Made by a program: the position numbers and the translations under genes | In this document: positions 1 to 9,340 of the stretch, piece after piece | Layout: the number at the start of each line of letters is the position of its first letter | Position numbering within the stretch: the stretch's first letter is position 1 | The notes under the pieces: model-generated | Database searches by the model: none | What the model saw: the letters and a program-made list of their open reading frames with translations, nothing else | What the model was told of the DNA's origin: nothing | Origin: Gemmatimonadota bacterium | Lineage (GTDB): Bacteria > Latescibacterota > UBA2968 | Direction of reading: 5' to 3' | Length of the DNA: 64,000 bases | Assembly (NCBI GenBank): GCA_002727195.1 | Contig: PBWH01000002.1 | Location: forward strand, 24,524 to 88,523

Positions 1-106
1 AGCACCGTGGGGAATGCACGGTCGGAAGTCTGGCTCATGAGCAGCGTGATTGGATGAGGGAGGTGTTACAGAAACGGACCCCGTCGGGCCCGCAGAGTTC
101 GATCCA

Positions 107-136
107 AATATACCAATTGCTGACTAAACGTGTCAA
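107..136 (-). promoter_or_regulatory. Sigma70-type promoter reading out of the window to the left
   Basis: On the minus strand TTGACA (131-136) and TATATT (107-112) are separated by 18 bp. It lies just beyond the 3' end of cysH and points left. An ATG at 36-38 on the minus strand opens a frame running off the window edge (about 12 codons visible), which may be the gene it drives. That fragment is too short to identify. Confidence 0.5.
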
Positions 137-146
137 GAATGCGAGA

Positions 147-896
147 CTAACCGGCAGCGACAGACGCCCCCGACTCCGCGGGCTCGACCGACAACGGCAG
201 ATGGATGCCGCACTCCGTCTTCCCCTTGCCCGCCCACCTGCCGGACCGCTCATCTTCACCGTCCGTCACAGCTTTGGTGCAAGGCCAGCAGCCAATGCTC
301 GGATAGCCTTGGTCCATCAGCGGGTTATAGGGCAGGTCATTGGCAATGATGTAGTCCCAGACGTCCTTGCGTGTCCACCGGGCCATAGGGTTTACTTTGA
401 CGATCAGGCGATCGCCCCGCGTCGGAAATGGCTCCACGACACAAATGTTCCGACGGGATTCACTCTGATCGCGCCGCAGGCTTGCCACCCATCCATCTAA
501 CTCAGCGAGCTTGCGGTGCAGCGGCTCAACCTTGCGCATATAGCAGCAATGATCATGGTCTCTCGAGAAAAGTTCTACACCGTGCTTGCGGTCCTGTTCT
601 TCGACAGACAGGTCGGGAGTAACTGGCTCGATTTCAGTCCCGTATCGATCCTCGAGCCGAACCTTCAACTCCAGCGTTTCCTTGAACAGATAACCCGTGT
701 CGATAGTGAAAACGGGTAGCTCCGGCACGACGCGAGAGGCGATGTCGATCATGACAAGACCCGATGCACCAAACGCAGTGCTAATAGCCAACCGAGGGCC
801 GACCTCGGACCACGCCCACTCGAGGATCTCCTCGACAGTCGCCGTCTCCAATCGGTCCGCTTCCCGATCTATGCGTGAAAAATCGACCTGACCCAC
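147..896 (-). CDS. cysH: Adenylyl-sulfate (APS) reductase, CysH family with [4Fe-4S] cysteines
   Basis: A 249-residue PAPS/APS reductase that reduces activated sulfate to sulfite with thioredoxin or glutathione in assimilatory sulfur metabolism. The PP-loop-type nucleotide motif STAFGASG is at residues 39-46. The cysteine pair at 117-118 and the CxxC at 203-206 are the ligands that mark the Fe-S, APS-using bacterial and plant type. The C-terminal ECGIH motif (228-232) carries the catalytic cysteine. The start is GTG, downstream of a good promoter. No other sulfate-assimilation genes are in view, so a neighbouring cys operon may lie to the left. Family assignment is secure; APS rather than PAPS preference is inferred from the cysteines. 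Confidence 0.93.
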   Translation of the reverse strand: MGQVDFSRIDREADRLETATVEEILEWAWSEVGPRLAISTAFGASGLVMIDIASRVVPELPVFTIDTGYLFKETLELKVRLEDRYGTEIEPVTPDLSVEEQDRKHGVELFSRDHDHCCYMRKVEPLHRKLAELDGWVASLRRDQSESRRNICVVEPFPTRGDRLIVKVNPMARWTRKDVWDYIIANDLPYNPLMDQGYPSIGCWPCTKAVTDGEDERSGRWAGKGKTECGIHLPLSVEPAESGASVAAG

Positions 897-933
897 AGCC
901 TACCTGCTCCTATTCTTGACTAACTTGATTCGG

Positions 934-962
934 AATATAGCAAAAGCGCCATCTAGCGTCAA
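934..962 (-). promoter_or_regulatory. Promoter of cysH
   Basis: TTGACG (957-962), 17 bp, TATATT (934-939) on the minus strand. The predicted transcript starts about 30 nt upstream of the GTG of cysH. Confidence 0.65.
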
Positions 963-1043
963 GATACCCCCAGAACCAGACCCAGTGAAGGTTACCTGCC
1001 TCAATCAATAAGATACCATAATACCCAAATTTCGCTGATCACC

Positions 1044-1072
1044 TTGACTTTCCTTAAGTTATGCAATATTTT
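1044..1072 (+). promoter_or_regulatory. Sigma70-type promoter facing a nearby terminator
   Basis: TTGACT (1044-1049), 17 bp, TATTTT (1067-1072) on the plus strand. No open frame follows before the bidirectional hairpin at 1126-1153, so the transcript would be about 80 nt unless it reads through toward the HlyD-like gene at 1321. Confidence 0.45.
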
Positions 1073-1078
1073 TTGAGG

Positions 1079-1160
1079 TCAAGAAAAGATCACGCTATTA
1101 GCACAGGAACTATAGAAAAACAAAAAGGCCCGAAAACGATGCGTTTCGGGCCTGCCTTTT
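1079..1160 (+). ncRNA. Candidate small RNA between a promoter and an intrinsic terminator
   Basis: The span runs from the predicted start of the promoter at 1044-1072 to the T-run after the hairpin at 1126-1153. The hairpin has a perfect 10-bp stem (AGGCCCGAAA/TTTCGGGCCT) and an 8-nt loop, followed by GCCTTTTTG on this strand. There is no convincing reading frame. The same hairpin terminates the tRNA on the other strand, so the plus-strand RNA is only a prediction. Confidence 0.3.
1116..1153 (-). terminator. Intrinsic terminator of tRNA-Lys (bidirectional)
   Basis: Perfect 10-bp stem (1126-1135 with 1144-1153) and 8-nt loop. Reading minus, it is followed by TTTTTGTTTTT, a classic U-tract. 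It lies about 30 nt past the 3' end of the tRNA. Confidence 0.85.
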
Positions 1161-1182
1161 TGCCTGATAGGATCTCTAGATG

Positions 1183-1254
1183 TGGGTCCGGAAGGATTTG
1201 AACCTTCGACCAACGGCTTAAAAGGCCGCTGCTCTACCCCTGAGCTACGGACCC
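1183..1254 (-). tRNA. tRNA-Lys (anticodon UUU)
   Basis: A 72-nt cloverleaf on the minus strand without an encoded CCA. The acceptor stem is GGGTCCG/CGGACCC with discriminator A. The D-arm contains AGCTCAGGGGTAGAGC. The anticodon loop CTTTTAA sits on the stem GCGGC/GCCGT, giving anticodon TTT, and the T-arm contains GGTTCAAATCC. It has its own promoter and terminator, so it is transcribed as a single gene. Confidence 0.95.
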
Positions 1255-1273
1255 CTACTCTAGAGCGACTATA

Positions 1274-1302
1274 AAAATAGATTTTTGGCCTGTTTGTGTC
1301 AA
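1274..1302 (-). promoter_or_regulatory. Promoter of tRNA-Lys
   Basis: TTGACA (1297-1302), 17 bp, TATTTT (1274-1279) on the minus strand. The predicted start is about 13 nt before the mature 5' end of the tRNA. It overlaps the region just upstream of the divergent HlyD-like gene, which argues against translation of that gene starting as early as 1285. Confidence 0.7.
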
Positions 1303-1320
1303 GAAATCACGGGAATACGG

Positions 1321-2550
1321 ATGCTTCAGCGCAGGCGCAAAAGCAACGTCAGAAAGTGGGCGCTCTACGCCATCGGAACGCTCACGGCCATTCTCCTCGC
1401 CCTTGGCCTCATCAAGATCGATGACGTAGTGATGGCTCAGGGTTGGACCGAACCAGGGCAGAAGGTCTACATCGATTCGCCTCTCAACAGAGTGGTCAAG
1501 CGCATTGTGGCGGAACCCGGCGATACGGTAAGGGCCGGCGATGTGGTGGCCACACTCTACGACGCAGATCTCAGATCCGACGCAGCCACGGCTGACAAGG
1601 AGCTACAGGGCGCGCGTGCGGCCCTCAAAGTCTCGCGTGCTCGCCTCGCGCTCCTGGAGGAACGGCCGACGGTCGAGGAACTCAGCATCTCCGAGTCCCG
1701 CCTCGAGCAGGCCCAGATCAACCTCAAAGCTCGCAAGCAGGCACTCAACCGCGCCAAGCACCTCTACCTTGGAGAGCGGCTGTGGAGCCAGGATGATTTG
1801 GACCGTGCGCAGACCAACTACGATCTGGCAGAGGCCAACATCAAGGTCGCCGTCGAGAACCTGAACATCGTCCGACGCGGGGCCCTCCCCTCTGAATTAC
1901 GAGAAGCCCAGGCCGAGGTCCAGGAGGCCGAAGCAGACCTGGAAGGGGCAACCCAGAACTTGGAGGCGGCAAAAGTGGCATTGGATCTTGCCACGCTTCG
2001 CTCCCCTGCTGACGGTGTGGTCGCTCGACAAGATCTCTACCCTGGCATGTTGGCTTCGCAGGGCCAGATCGTCATGATCATCGCCGGCTTGTCCCGCCCC
2101 CCGGTCCTGAGTGCGAGGATGGGTGAGAAGGACGCGTGGAAGGTTCGGCCTGGCCAGACCGTCGAGATTCTGAGCAACCTGTTCACAGATCCGGAAGAGT
2201 TCCTCGCCTACGGAGAGGTGGACGAAGTGTTCGGCTACGCAGTCGACGAAGGCGGGGTGAGGACATTCAGCCTGGAGGTCGGCATCACAGAGACACCGAT
2301 TCCGCTCCGATACGGATCAACGGCTGACCTTAGGATCATCGTCGGTCGGCGAAGCATCCTCCAGACCATCTTCGGAATCGAGACCGACACCGCCGTCGAA
2401 GCCGGAAAGGGACTCACCGTCCCGCTCAAAACCACCCGGCCCCAGCAGCCCTCTATCGCCAAGCCAGAGGGCCCGACGGAGAAGAAAACGACGCCCTCTT
2501 CCTCGAGTGAGCCCAAGAAGGACGACGCGCCCAGCCTCGCCATCCATTAG
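1321..2550 (+). CDS. HlyD-family periplasmic adaptor (membrane fusion protein)
   Basis: A 409-residue adaptor of the HlyD/EmrA/MacA type, which links an inner-membrane exporter to an outer-membrane channel. One N-terminal membrane helix (about residues 14-34) follows a very basic start. Then comes a split lipoyl domain (around residues 50-80, VAEPGDTVRAGDVVATL), a long alpha-hairpin rich in Ala, Glu and Arg (about 85-215), the second lipoyl half (TLRSPADGVVARQDLYPGM), a beta-barrel, and a disordered Pro/Ser/Lys tail. ATG 1321 was chosen over an upstream TTG at 1285 because the latter sits inside the tRNA promoter. No partner ABC or outer-membrane gene is adjacent, so its substrate is unknown. 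Confidence 0.85.
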   Translation: MLQRRRKSNVRKWALYAIGTLTAILLALGLIKIDDVVMAQGWTEPGQKVYIDSPLNRVVKRIVAEPGDTVRAGDVVATLYDADLRSDAATADKELQGARAALKVSRARLALLEERPTVEELSISESRLEQAQINLKARKQALNRAKHLYLGERLWSQDDLDRAQTNYDLAEANIKVAVENLNIVRRGALPSELREAQAEVQEAEADLEGATQNLEAAKVALDLATLRSPADGVVARQDLYPGMLASQGQIVMIIAGLSRPPVLSARMGEKDAWKVRPGQTVEILSNLFTDPEEFLAYGEVDEVFGYAVDEGGVRTFSLEVGITETPIPLRYGSTADLRIIVGRRSILQTIFGIETDTAVEAGKGLTVPLKTTRPQQPSIAKPEGPTEKKTTPSSSSEPKKDDAPSLAIH

Positions 2551-2583
2551 TAGTTTGCTTGATGCACATCCGGGCCAATTTTC

Positions 2584-2612
2584 TTGCTCCTGCAAGGTCT
2601 CCCCTATATATT
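2584..2612 (+). promoter_or_regulatory. Promoter of ppdK
   Basis: TTGCTC (2584-2589), 17 bp, TATATT (2607-2612). It implies a leader of roughly 100 nt before the ATG at 2723, which has a strong AGGAGG-like ribosome site. Confidence 0.5.
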
Positions 2613-2722
2613 CAGCCTTCTCTGGAATCCCCATATTTTCTGCATTTTCAGAAGTTTCGTAGACACATTCACCGCCGATACGCCATACGGTGTGGGAAGC
2701 AGGTGAGTTAGGAGGAAGGTGT

Positions 2723-5383
2723 ATGGCAAAGAATAAAAAAGCCGCCGCAAGGAAGAAGATGGTCTACTACTTCGGTGACGGTAAGGCGGATGGAAACGGC
2801 AAGCTGCGCAACCTGCTGGGTGGCAAGGGCGCCAACCTCGCCGAGATGTCCTCGATCGGGATTCCCGTCCCGGCCGGGTTCACGATCACGACCGAAGTCT
2901 GCACGCATTACTACGCCAACAGAGAAAAGTATCCACGGGAGCTGGCCAAGCAGGTCGATGACAACCTGAAGAAGCTCGAAAAGACGATGGGCGCCAAGTT
3001 CGGCGACCCGTCAAACCCGCTGCTGCTGTCGGTCCGCTCAGGCGCCCGGGTCTCGATGCCCGGAATGATGGAGACGGTCCTGAACCTGGGTCTCAACGAC
3101 GCCATCGCCGCCGGCATGATCGAGAAAGGCGGGAACGAGCGCTTCGTCTGGGATGCCTACCGCCGCTTCGTGCAGACCTACGGTGACGTCGTCATGGGCG
3201 TTGCTCCAGAGGGAAAAGAGCACGATCCCTTCGAGGTTGCCATCGACAAGATGAAGGACAAGCGCGGTGTCGAGCTCGACACGGATCTGACCGCGGACGA
3301 CCTGAAGAAGCTCACAGCCGACTTCAAGCGAATCGTCAAGCGTCGCACTGGCCGCAAGTTCCCGCAGGATCCCCAGGAGCAGCTCTGGGGCGGCATCAGT
3401 GCCGTGTTCAAGTCGTGGAACGGTGCTCGAGCCATCATCTACCGGAACATCAACAGCATCCCTCACGAGTGGGGCACGGCGGTCAACGTTCAGTCGATGG
3501 TTTATGGCAACATGGGCGACGACTGTGCGACGGGTGTCGCCTTCACGCGGAACCCCTCGACGGGTGAGCGCAAGTTTTACGGTGAGTATCTCGTGAACGC
3601 TCAGGGCGAGGACGTCGTCGCTGGTGTTCGCACGCCCGAGCCGGTCGCCAACATGCGTAAGGCCTTTGGCCCCGCATACAAGACGCTCGAGGGCATCTAC
3701 AAGAAGCTCGAGAAGCACTACAAGGACATGCAGGACATCGAGTTCACGGTGCAGGAAGGCCGGCTCTGGATGCTCCAGACCAGGAACGGCAAACGCACCG
3801 CCGCTGCCGCCCTCAAAATCGCCGTCGACATGGTCAAGGAACGACTGATCACGAAGAAAGAAGCCGTGATGCGTGTCGAGCCCGATCAGCTCGACCAGCT
3901 CCTCCACCCGACGTTCGACCCCAAGGCGACACGCAACATCCTGGCCAAAGGCCTCCCCGCTTCACCGGGTGCAGCCACAGGCACGGTCGTCTTCACGGCA
4001 GAGGAAGCCGAGGTAGCCGCCGCGAAGGGCGAGGGCACGATCCTTGTCCGCCTCGAGACATCGCCCGAAGATATCGGCGGTATGCACGCGGCGAACGGAA
4101 TCCTGACGGCCCGTGGCGGTATGACAAGCCACGCCGCCGTGGTTGCCCGCGGTATGGGTAAGTGCTGTGTCGCAGGATGTGGCGATATCAACATCGACTA
4201 CGGCAAGGACCAGTTCACCGTGGGCAAGACCACCGTCAAGAAAGGCGACTGGGTCAGCCTCGACGGTTCGTCCGGTGAAGTCATGCTCGATCAGGTGGCG
4301 ACACAGGAGCCCAAACTCTCTGGTAACTTCGGCACACTGATGAAGTGGGCCGACGAGTTCCGCAAACTCGACGTCCGCACAAATGCCGACACGCCGCACG
4401 ACTCGGAAGTCGCGCGCAAATTCGGCGCTCAGGGCATCGGACTCTGCCGCACGGAGCACATGTTCTTCGAGTCCGACCGGATCCGCTGGGTCCGCGAGAT
4501 GATCCTGGCCGATGATGAGGCCGGACGCCGTCGCGCGCTCGGTAAGTTGCTCCCGATCCAGCGCGGTGACTTCGAGGGCATCTTCAAGGCGATGAAGGGA
4601 CTGCCGGTCACGATCCGCCTCCTGGATCCGCCCCTGCACGAGTTCCTCCCGCACGAGAAGGATCAGCAGGCCGACATGGCCAAGCAGATGGGCGTATCTG
4701 CACGCGTCGTCCGCGACAAGGTCGAATCGCTCAACGAGTTCAACCCGATGCTCGGTCACCGCGGCTGTCGTCTCGGGATCACGTATCCCGAGATCTACGA
4801 GATGCAGGTCCGTGCGATCATCGAGGCGGCCGTCAACTGCAAGAATAAGCGTATCAAGGCCATTCCCGAGATCATGATCCCGCTCGTTGGCACGGTAAAG
4901 GAGTTCACCGAGCTGCGTGAGATGACCGATCGGATCGCGGCTGAGGTGATGGCCGCCAAGAAGACTAAGGTCAAATATATGGTCGGTACAATGATCGAGA
5001 TCCCGCGCGCTGCGCTCGTGGCGGATCAGATCGCCGAATCGGCTGAGTTCTTCAGCTTTGGGACAAACGACCTGACGCAGATGACCTTCGGATACTCGCG
5101 GGACGACGCCGGCAAGTTCCTCGGCGAATACGTCGACAAGGGCATCCTGGCTACCGACCCTTTCCAGTCGCTCGACCAGGACGGCGTCGGCCACCTCGTG
5201 GAGGTCGGCACGCAGCGCGGACGCAAGTCACGCAAGTCGCTCAAGGTCGGTATCTGCGGTGAGCACGGCGGTGACCCGAGTTCGGTCGAGTTCTGCCACA
5301 ACGTCGGCATGAACTACGTCTCCTGCTCCCCGTTCCGCGTCCCGATCGCCCGTCTGGCAGCGGCTCAGGCAGCTCTCAGCTAG
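2723..5383 (+). CDS. ppdK: Pyruvate, phosphate dikinase
   Basis: An 886-residue PPDK catalysing reversible pyruvate + ATP + Pi to PEP + AMP + PPi in the cytoplasm, linking glycolysis and gluconeogenesis. The order is an N-terminal ATP-grasp domain ([18 protein letters not shown] near residues 34-51), a central swivelling phosphohistidine domain with [13 protein letters not shown] (His470), and a C-terminal PEP/pyruvate TIM barrel with [27 protein letters not shown] and the catalytic cysteine in ICGEHGGDP. The length matches the bacterial family. ATG 2723 was chosen because GGAGG lies just upstream; an upstream GTG at 2690 lacks a ribosome site. It appears monocistronic, ending in a large hairpin. 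Confidence 0.97.
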   Translation: MAKNKKAAARKKMVYYFGDGKADGNGKLRNLLGGKGANLAEMSSIGIPVPAGFTITTEVCTHYYANREKYPRELAKQVDDNLKKLEKTMGAKFGDPSNPLLLSVRSGARVSMPGMMETVLNLGLNDAIAAGMIEKGGNERFVWDAYRRFVQTYGDVVMGVAPEGKEHDPFEVAIDKMKDKRGVELDTDLTADDLKKLTADFKRIVKRRTGRKFPQDPQEQLWGGISAVFKSWNGARAIIYRNINSIPHEWGTAVNVQSMVYGNMGDDCATGVAFTRNPSTGERKFYGEYLVNAQGEDVVAGVRTPEPVANMRKAFGPAYKTLEGIYKKLEKHYKDMQDIEFTVQEGRLWMLQTRNGKRTAAAALKIAVDMVKERLITKKEAVMRVEPDQLDQLLHPTFDPKATRNILAKGLPASPGAATGTVVFTAEEAEVAAAKGEGTILVRLETSPEDIGGMHAANGILTARGGMTSHAAVVARGMGKCCVAGCGDINIDYGKDQFTVGKTTVKKGDWVSLDGSSGEVMLDQVATQEPKLSGNFGTLMKWADEFRKLDVRTNADTPHDSEVARKFGAQGIGLCRTEHMFFESDRIRWVREMILADDEAGRRRALGKLLPIQRGDFEGIFKAMKGLPVTIRLLDPPLHEFLPHEKDQQADMAKQMGVSARVVRDKVESLNEFNPMLGHRGCRLGITYPEIYEMQVRAIIEAAVNCKNKRIKAIPEIMIPLVGTVKEFTELREMTDRIAAEVMAAKKTKVKYMVGTMIEIPRAALVADQIAESAEFFSFGTNDLTQMTFGYSRDDAGKFLGEYVDKGILATDPFQSLDQDGVGHLVEVGTQRGRKSRKSLKVGICGEHGGDPSSVEFCHNVGMNYVSCSPFRVPIARLAAAQAALS

Positions 5384-5392
5384 GTCAATCGA

Positions 5393-5460
5393 ACAGCTAC
5401 CAACATTGGAAGACGCCCCCGGCTCGAAAGCCGAGGGCGTCTTCCAATGTTGGTAGCTGT
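5393..5460 (+). terminator. 68-nt near-perfect hairpin downstream of ppdK
   Basis: Arms 5393-5424 and 5429-5460 are 32 nt each with a single mismatch and a CGAA loop (5425-5428). The stem starts 10 nt after the ppdK stop. There is no T-run on either side, so it is not a classical rho-independent terminator. It could protect the 3' end, be an RNase III site, or act as a terminator by stem strength. Confidence 0.6.
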
Positions 5461-5698
5461 GTAACCCTCCTGCGCCTCCCGCTTCCCGCGCCGAGGGTCA
5501 TTCGCCTCCTGGAATCCTTTCCACTCGACGGCGCGCTGCACTATGTTGGTTCCAATGACCTGGGGCTTCCTCCTCAGGCTAACGAACGACCGCCCACTTC
5601 GGGGCGGAACACTCGACTTTCTTGGAATCCTTGGCAGTTCACGCCTTTGGTTGCGTCCGGTTGGCTCCCTTCGTGGCCTCCGTGGTTCCATCCGGTTC
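5461..5698. other. Non-coding stretch between the ppdK hairpin and the parAB promoter
   Basis: I see no convincing gene here. Short open frames exist but lack ribosome sites and recognisable protein content. A small GC-rich hairpin (CCGCCC...GGGCGG near 5590-5608) is the only local structure noticed. Confidence 0.4.
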
Positions 5699-5727
5699 TT
5701 GCATGGCCCCGATCCATCGCATATATT
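5699..5727 (+). promoter_or_regulatory. Promoter of parAB
   Basis: TTGCAT (5699-5704), 17 bp, TATATT (5722-5727). The predicted leader to the parA ATG at 5825 is about 90 nt. Confidence 0.5.
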
Positions 5728-5824
5728 CCCAATGCTTCAGCACCTTCCCCAAGATGTTGTAGTCGGACCCCATTCCCCTGCCCGACTCCCCCGTAGTATC
5801 GACATCTCGAAAGCCACGAGCGAC

Positions 5825-6610
5825 ATGTCCAAAATCATTGCGATCGCCAACCAGAAGGGCGGCGTTGGCAAGACGACGACGTCCGTCAACCTTGCGGCCT
5901 GTCTTGCCATTGCCGAGAAACGTACGCTTCTGATCGACATGGACCCGCAGGCCAATGCGACCAGCGGTTACGGATCCTCGATCGAAGACGATACGCCATC
6001 GATCTATGAAGTCTTGGTCCAGGACCGACCGATCGATGACATCATCCGCGAAACCGACGTGCCCTACCTGCGTCTCGCCCCCTCGCACATACGCCTGACC
6101 GGTGCCGAGGTCGAGATGGTCAGCGCCATCTCTCGCGAGCGGAAGCTGGAAGCGGCCGTTGAAGCGGCACGCGGCCAGTATGACTACATCTTCATCGACT
6201 GTCCGCCCTCGCTCGGTCTGTTGACCCTCAACGCTTTGACCGCCGCGGACTCCGTCCTGATCCCGATCCAGTGTGAATACTACGCGCTCGAAGGGTTGAG
6301 CAAGCTGATGAACACGCTCAAACTCGTGCAGAAGCATCTCAACCCGAAGTTGGAAATCGAGGGCGTCCTGCTCACGATGTTCGACGGTCGCCTGAACCTG
6401 TCCCGACAGGTCGCGGAAGAGGCTCGAACCCACTTTGGCGATCGCGTCTACAAAACGGTGATCGAGCGGAATGTGAAGCTGGGTGAAGCGCCCAGTTTTG
6501 GTAAGCCGATCATTCTGTATGATATCATGTCCGCCGGTGCGCAGAGCTACATCAGCCTGGCCGGCGAGGTTCTCGCGTCAGAAGAGGAAGGAGTGTTGGT
6601 GCATGGGTAA
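5825..6610 (+). CDS. parA: Chromosome partitioning ATPase ParA/Soj
   Basis: A 261-residue deviant Walker ATPase that forms nucleoid-bound dimers and moves ParB-parS complexes. The deviant Walker [10 protein letters not shown] is at residues 11-19, followed by [12 protein letters not shown] (A' and Walker B region) and [16 protein letters not shown]. The start ATG 5825 places the P-loop at the usual distance. A longer frame upstream has no ParA-like sequence. Its end overlaps parB by 8 nt, so the two are translationally coupled. A chromosomal parAB pair is usually near the origin, although no origin elements are visible here. Confidence 0.96.
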   Translation: MSKIIAIANQKGGVGKTTTSVNLAACLAIAEKRTLLIDMDPQANATSGYGSSIEDDTPSIYEVLVQDRPIDDIIRETDVPYLRLAPSHIRLTGAEVEMVSAISRERKLEAAVEAARGQYDYIFIDCPPSLGLLTLNALTAADSVLIPIQCEYYALEGLSKLMNTLKLVQKHLNPKLEIEGVLLTMFDGRLNLSRQVAEEARTHFGDRVYKTVIERNVKLGEAPSFGKPIILYDIMSAGAQSYISLAGEVLASEEEGVLVHG

Positions 6611-7487
6611 GCAGCGGCAGGCCCTTGGCAAGGGATTGGGTGCGCTGATCCCCGGCGCCGATGACGAGACACTCGTCCCCGATCACGACACGAATGATGC
6701 CGACGGGCCGATCGTCCTCCAAATCCCGGTAGAGAACATCGAGCCGAATCCGCACCAGCCCCGCGAAAGGTTCGACGAAGAGGCGGTCGAGGAACTGGCA
6801 CTGTCGATTCGAGATAAGGGCCTGATTCAGCCGGTAAGCGTACGTCGCTTCGGCACCGGATACCAGCTCGTAGCAGGCGAACGTCGACTCCGGGCCAGCA
6901 AGTCGGCCGGATTCGAAACGATCCCGGCGATCATCCGTGACGTCACCTCCGACCAGGAGATGATGGAACTCTCGCTGATCGAGAACGTCCAGCGGGAAGA
7001 CCTGAATCCGATAGAAGAAGCGAAAGCCTATCGAGCGCTGATTGACGAATGCTTCCTGACGCAGGAGGAAGTTGCATCGCGTGTCGGGAAGGATCGCTCC
7101 TCTGTCACCAACACGCTGCGACTGCTCGCACTGGCCGAGTCCGTTCGGGATGCGCTCGAGTCGAACCAGATCTCGATGGGACACGCCAGAGCGCTCCTGG
7201 GGCTCGAAGACACGCGCGATCAGGAGAACCTGTGCAAGGAGACCATCAGCAAGGGACTCTCCGTTCGGCGTGTTGAAGCTCTCGTCCGGAACGCCAAGAA
7301 CGGAACGGCGATCCCAAAGCTCAGACCGGCTCCGCAGGATCCTCAGGTCGCCTCCGTAGAAGAGACCTTACGACAGCGGTTCGGAACCGGGGTCAGCATC
7401 AGGCGACAGGGCAAGAAGGGAAAAATCGAGATCGAGTTCTATTCGATGGACGATCTGGATCGGCTTCTAGATCTGCTGCAAGGCTAG
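6603..7487 (+). CDS. parB: Chromosome partitioning protein ParB/Spo0J
   Basis: A 294-residue CTPase and parS-binding protein. The N-terminus [18 protein letters not shown] is typical of ParB (ParA-interacting arginine region). The ParB/Srx domain has Box [11 protein letters not shown] near residues 91-99 and the [14 protein letters not shown] region. A helix-turn-helix follows ([23 protein letters not shown]), and the C-terminal dimerisation domain ends at residue 294. It overlaps parA. A second, shorter ParB-like protein is encoded at 51836. Confidence 0.96.
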   Translation: MGKQRQALGKGLGALIPGADDETLVPDHDTNDADGPIVLQIPVENIEPNPHQPRERFDEEAVEELALSIRDKGLIQPVSVRRFGTGYQLVAGERRLRASKSAGFETIPAIIRDVTSDQEMMELSLIENVQREDLNPIEEAKAYRALIDECFLTQEEVASRVGKDRSSVTNTLRLLALAESVRDALESNQISMGHARALLGLEDTRDQENLCKETISKGLSVRRVEALVRNAKNGTAIPKLRPAPQDPQVASVEETLRQRFGTGVSIRRQGKKGKIEIEFYSMDDLDRLLDLLQG

Positions 7488-7517
7488 ACCTACTCAGAAA
7501 TCAAAAGTCGCACTATC

Positions 7518-7540
7518 CGGGCCGGCTCCCAGCCGGCCCG
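7518..7540 (+). terminator. GC-rich hairpin between parB and ftsY
   Basis: A perfect 10-bp stem CGGGCCGGCT/AGCCGGCCCG with a CCC loop, 30 nt after the parB stop. It has no T-run, so termination would be partial at best and ftsY could be co-transcribed. Confidence 0.4.
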
Positions 7541-7561
7541 ATCTCATGGAGCTAGAAGAGA

Positions 7562-8476
7562 ATGCTCGGCGGTCTGCTCGACAAGTTCAAGGAAGGCCTG
7601 ACTAAAACACGCGACGGTGTGTTCAACCGGATTCGTGACGTCGTCCGCGGCAAACCTCGTCTCGACGAGGACACACTGGAAGAGATCGAGGAAATCCTGA
7701 TCCAGGCGGATGTCGGGGTCGATCCCACGTTGCGAATCATCGACCGCCTTCGCGAGCGATACGCGGACGCGGACGTGGAGAATGTAGAGTCAGCCGTCTT
7801 CGAGCTTCTCGAAGAGGAAATCGGATCGATCCTGAGTGCGTCAGTGCCGTTCTCTCTCGACGCCTCGCCGACTGTGATCCTCATCGTCGGTGTCAACGGA
7901 GCGGGCAAGACCACCACCATAGGCAAGCTCGCCAAACGGTTCAGCGACGAAGGAAAGAAGGTTCTCATCGCGGCGTGTGACACCTTTCGCGCGGCCGCTA
8001 TCGATCAGATCGAAGTGTGGGCGAACCGAGCAGGGGCCCACATGGTCCACCACCAGTCGGGAGCGGATGCGGCATCGGTCGCTTTTGATGCGCTGGAGGC
8101 CGCCAAGGCAAGGAACGCCGATATCGTCCTGATCGACACTGCCGGCCGCCTGCACACCAAAGTGAACCTGATGGAAGAGGTTAAGAAGATCGGTCGGGTC
8201 GTCGGAAAGGCGATAGAAGGCGCTCCCCACGAAACACTCCTGGTGATCGACGCAACCACCGGACAGAACGCGATCGAGCAGGCGCGCGCGTTCCATCAGC
8301 ATTTGACCCTGACTGGTCTCGTGCTTGCCAAGCTGGACGGCACGGCCAAGGGCGGCATCGTCATCGCTGTCTCCGACGAACTGGAGATTCCGGTACGTCT
8401 GGTCGGTCTCGGCGAGGGCGAAAACGACCTCCGCGAGTTTGACCCGAAAGCGTTTACAGAAGCACTGCTCTCCTGA
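7562..8476 (+). CDS. ftsY: Signal recognition particle receptor FtsY
   Basis: A 304-residue SRP GTPase receptor that delivers nascent membrane proteins to the translocon. The N domain covers residues 1-95. The G domain has GVNGAGKTTTIGK (G1, about 110-122), DTFRAAAIDQ, DTAGRLHT, the specificity motif AKLDGTAKGG and GLGEGENDL near the C-terminus. It lacks the long acidic A domain of E. coli FtsY, as in many other phyla. AAGAG lies just before the ATG. It is followed within a few bases by a degraded metallophosphatase frame. Confidence 0.96.
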   Translation: MLGGLLDKFKEGLTKTRDGVFNRIRDVVRGKPRLDEDTLEEIEEILIQADVGVDPTLRIIDRLRERYADADVENVESAVFELLEEEIGSILSASVPFSLDASPTVILIVGVNGAGKTTTIGKLAKRFSDEGKKVLIAACDTFRAAAIDQIEVWANRAGAHMVHHQSGADAASVAFDALEAAKARNADIVLIDTAGRLHTKVNLMEEVKKIGRVVGKAIEGAPHETLLVIDATTGQNAIEQARAFHQHLTLTGLVLAKLDGTAKGGIVIAVSDELEIPVRLVGLGEGENDLREFDPKAFTEALLS

Positions 8477-8486
8477 GGACAGGATT

Positions 8487-9226
8487 GTGCGCGTCGCGAT
8501 GATCTCGGACGTTCACAGCACGACCGTCGCCCTCGATGTACTCGAGGACATCGAACCGCAAGGCGGGGTCGACGAATACTGGTTTCTCGGCGATCACGCT
8601 AACCAGGGCTATGACCTGATGGGCATGATGGTACGTCTCGACGCAATCGAACCGAAGCGCTGCATCACCGAAAACTCTGACCGCTACCTCGTCGACGGAA
8701 GCCGCCGGGGGCCGTTTGTCGAGAACGTGCTCGCAAACCCGGAACTCTTGGACTGCGTTGTCAGTGCCGAGTAGGGAACGGGATGGACCCCTGGGGCGCT
8801 GTCGGCGACTGGCTGGTATTCCTGGATCTGTGACCTGTCCTTCGAGCAGCGGATGACCCTGCCAGACGGCACCCACTCGTCGGTGTTCACGCCTCGCTGA
8901 AGACCGACGAGTGGGTGCCGATCGAGTCGACGCAAACCGATGAGATCGCAGACTATTATCCCGATCTCAATGCCGACCTTATTTTCGACGGCCACGCCCA
9001 CCTTGAGAACGACCATACCTTCTTCGGCACCCGGTTCGTAACCCTAGGCAGTGTAGCCAACTCCGCCAACGACGACTGGCGAGCCAAGTATGTCATCCTC
9101 AAGGCGGAAAGCTCGGGATACGAGGTAATTCGCCGCCGGGTCGCTTTCGACTACGACCTTCTGGTCTCCGCGATCAAGGCTGCTCGTCACCCCAGTGAGG
9201 CCTTCCTGCTCAGGTTCTACACCTGA
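8487..9226 (+). pseudogene. Degraded metallophosphoesterase (YfcE/Metallophos_2-like)
   Basis: The frame opens at GTG 8487 (VRVAMISDVHSTTVALDVL), carries the SDVH and WFLGDHANQG metal motifs, and hits a TAG at 8772-8774. Homologous sequence continues in shifted frames: a segment reading DLSFEQRMTLPDGTH around 8830-8875, then 8915-9226 with LIFDGHAHLENDHTFFGTRFV. A functional enzyme would need at least two frame restorations. The GN(H/S)D-type motif also reads ENSD, another sign of relaxed selection. Family calls are from recognisable motifs; the exact lesion positions are approximate. Confidence 0.8.
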
Positions 9227-9272
9227 TCTTTTAAAATCACTAAACCAATATATTCCAGCAACTTAGACCACC

Positions 9273-9301
9273 TTGACGATCATGGACGTGTACGGTATAT
9301 T
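9273..9301 (+). promoter_or_regulatory. Promoter of the cysteine desulfurase gene
   Basis: TTGACG (9273-9278), 17 bp, TATATT (9296-9301). The predicted start is near 9308, which favours the ATG at 9341 over the GTG at 9311. Confidence 0.65.
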
Positions 9302-9340
9302 CGACGCATTGTGCGACTGAATCCCGTCTCTAGGACCGTT

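Noticed and set aside
3962-5194. 410-residue open frame on the minus strand inside ppdK
   Set aside because: It lies entirely antisense to a clear PPDK, is Arg/Leu/Asp-rich shadow sequence and has no motif or ribosome site.
5543-5824. N-terminal extension of ParA upstream of ATG 5825
   Set aside because: It crosses the likely promoter, lacks ParA-like residues and would displace the P-loop.
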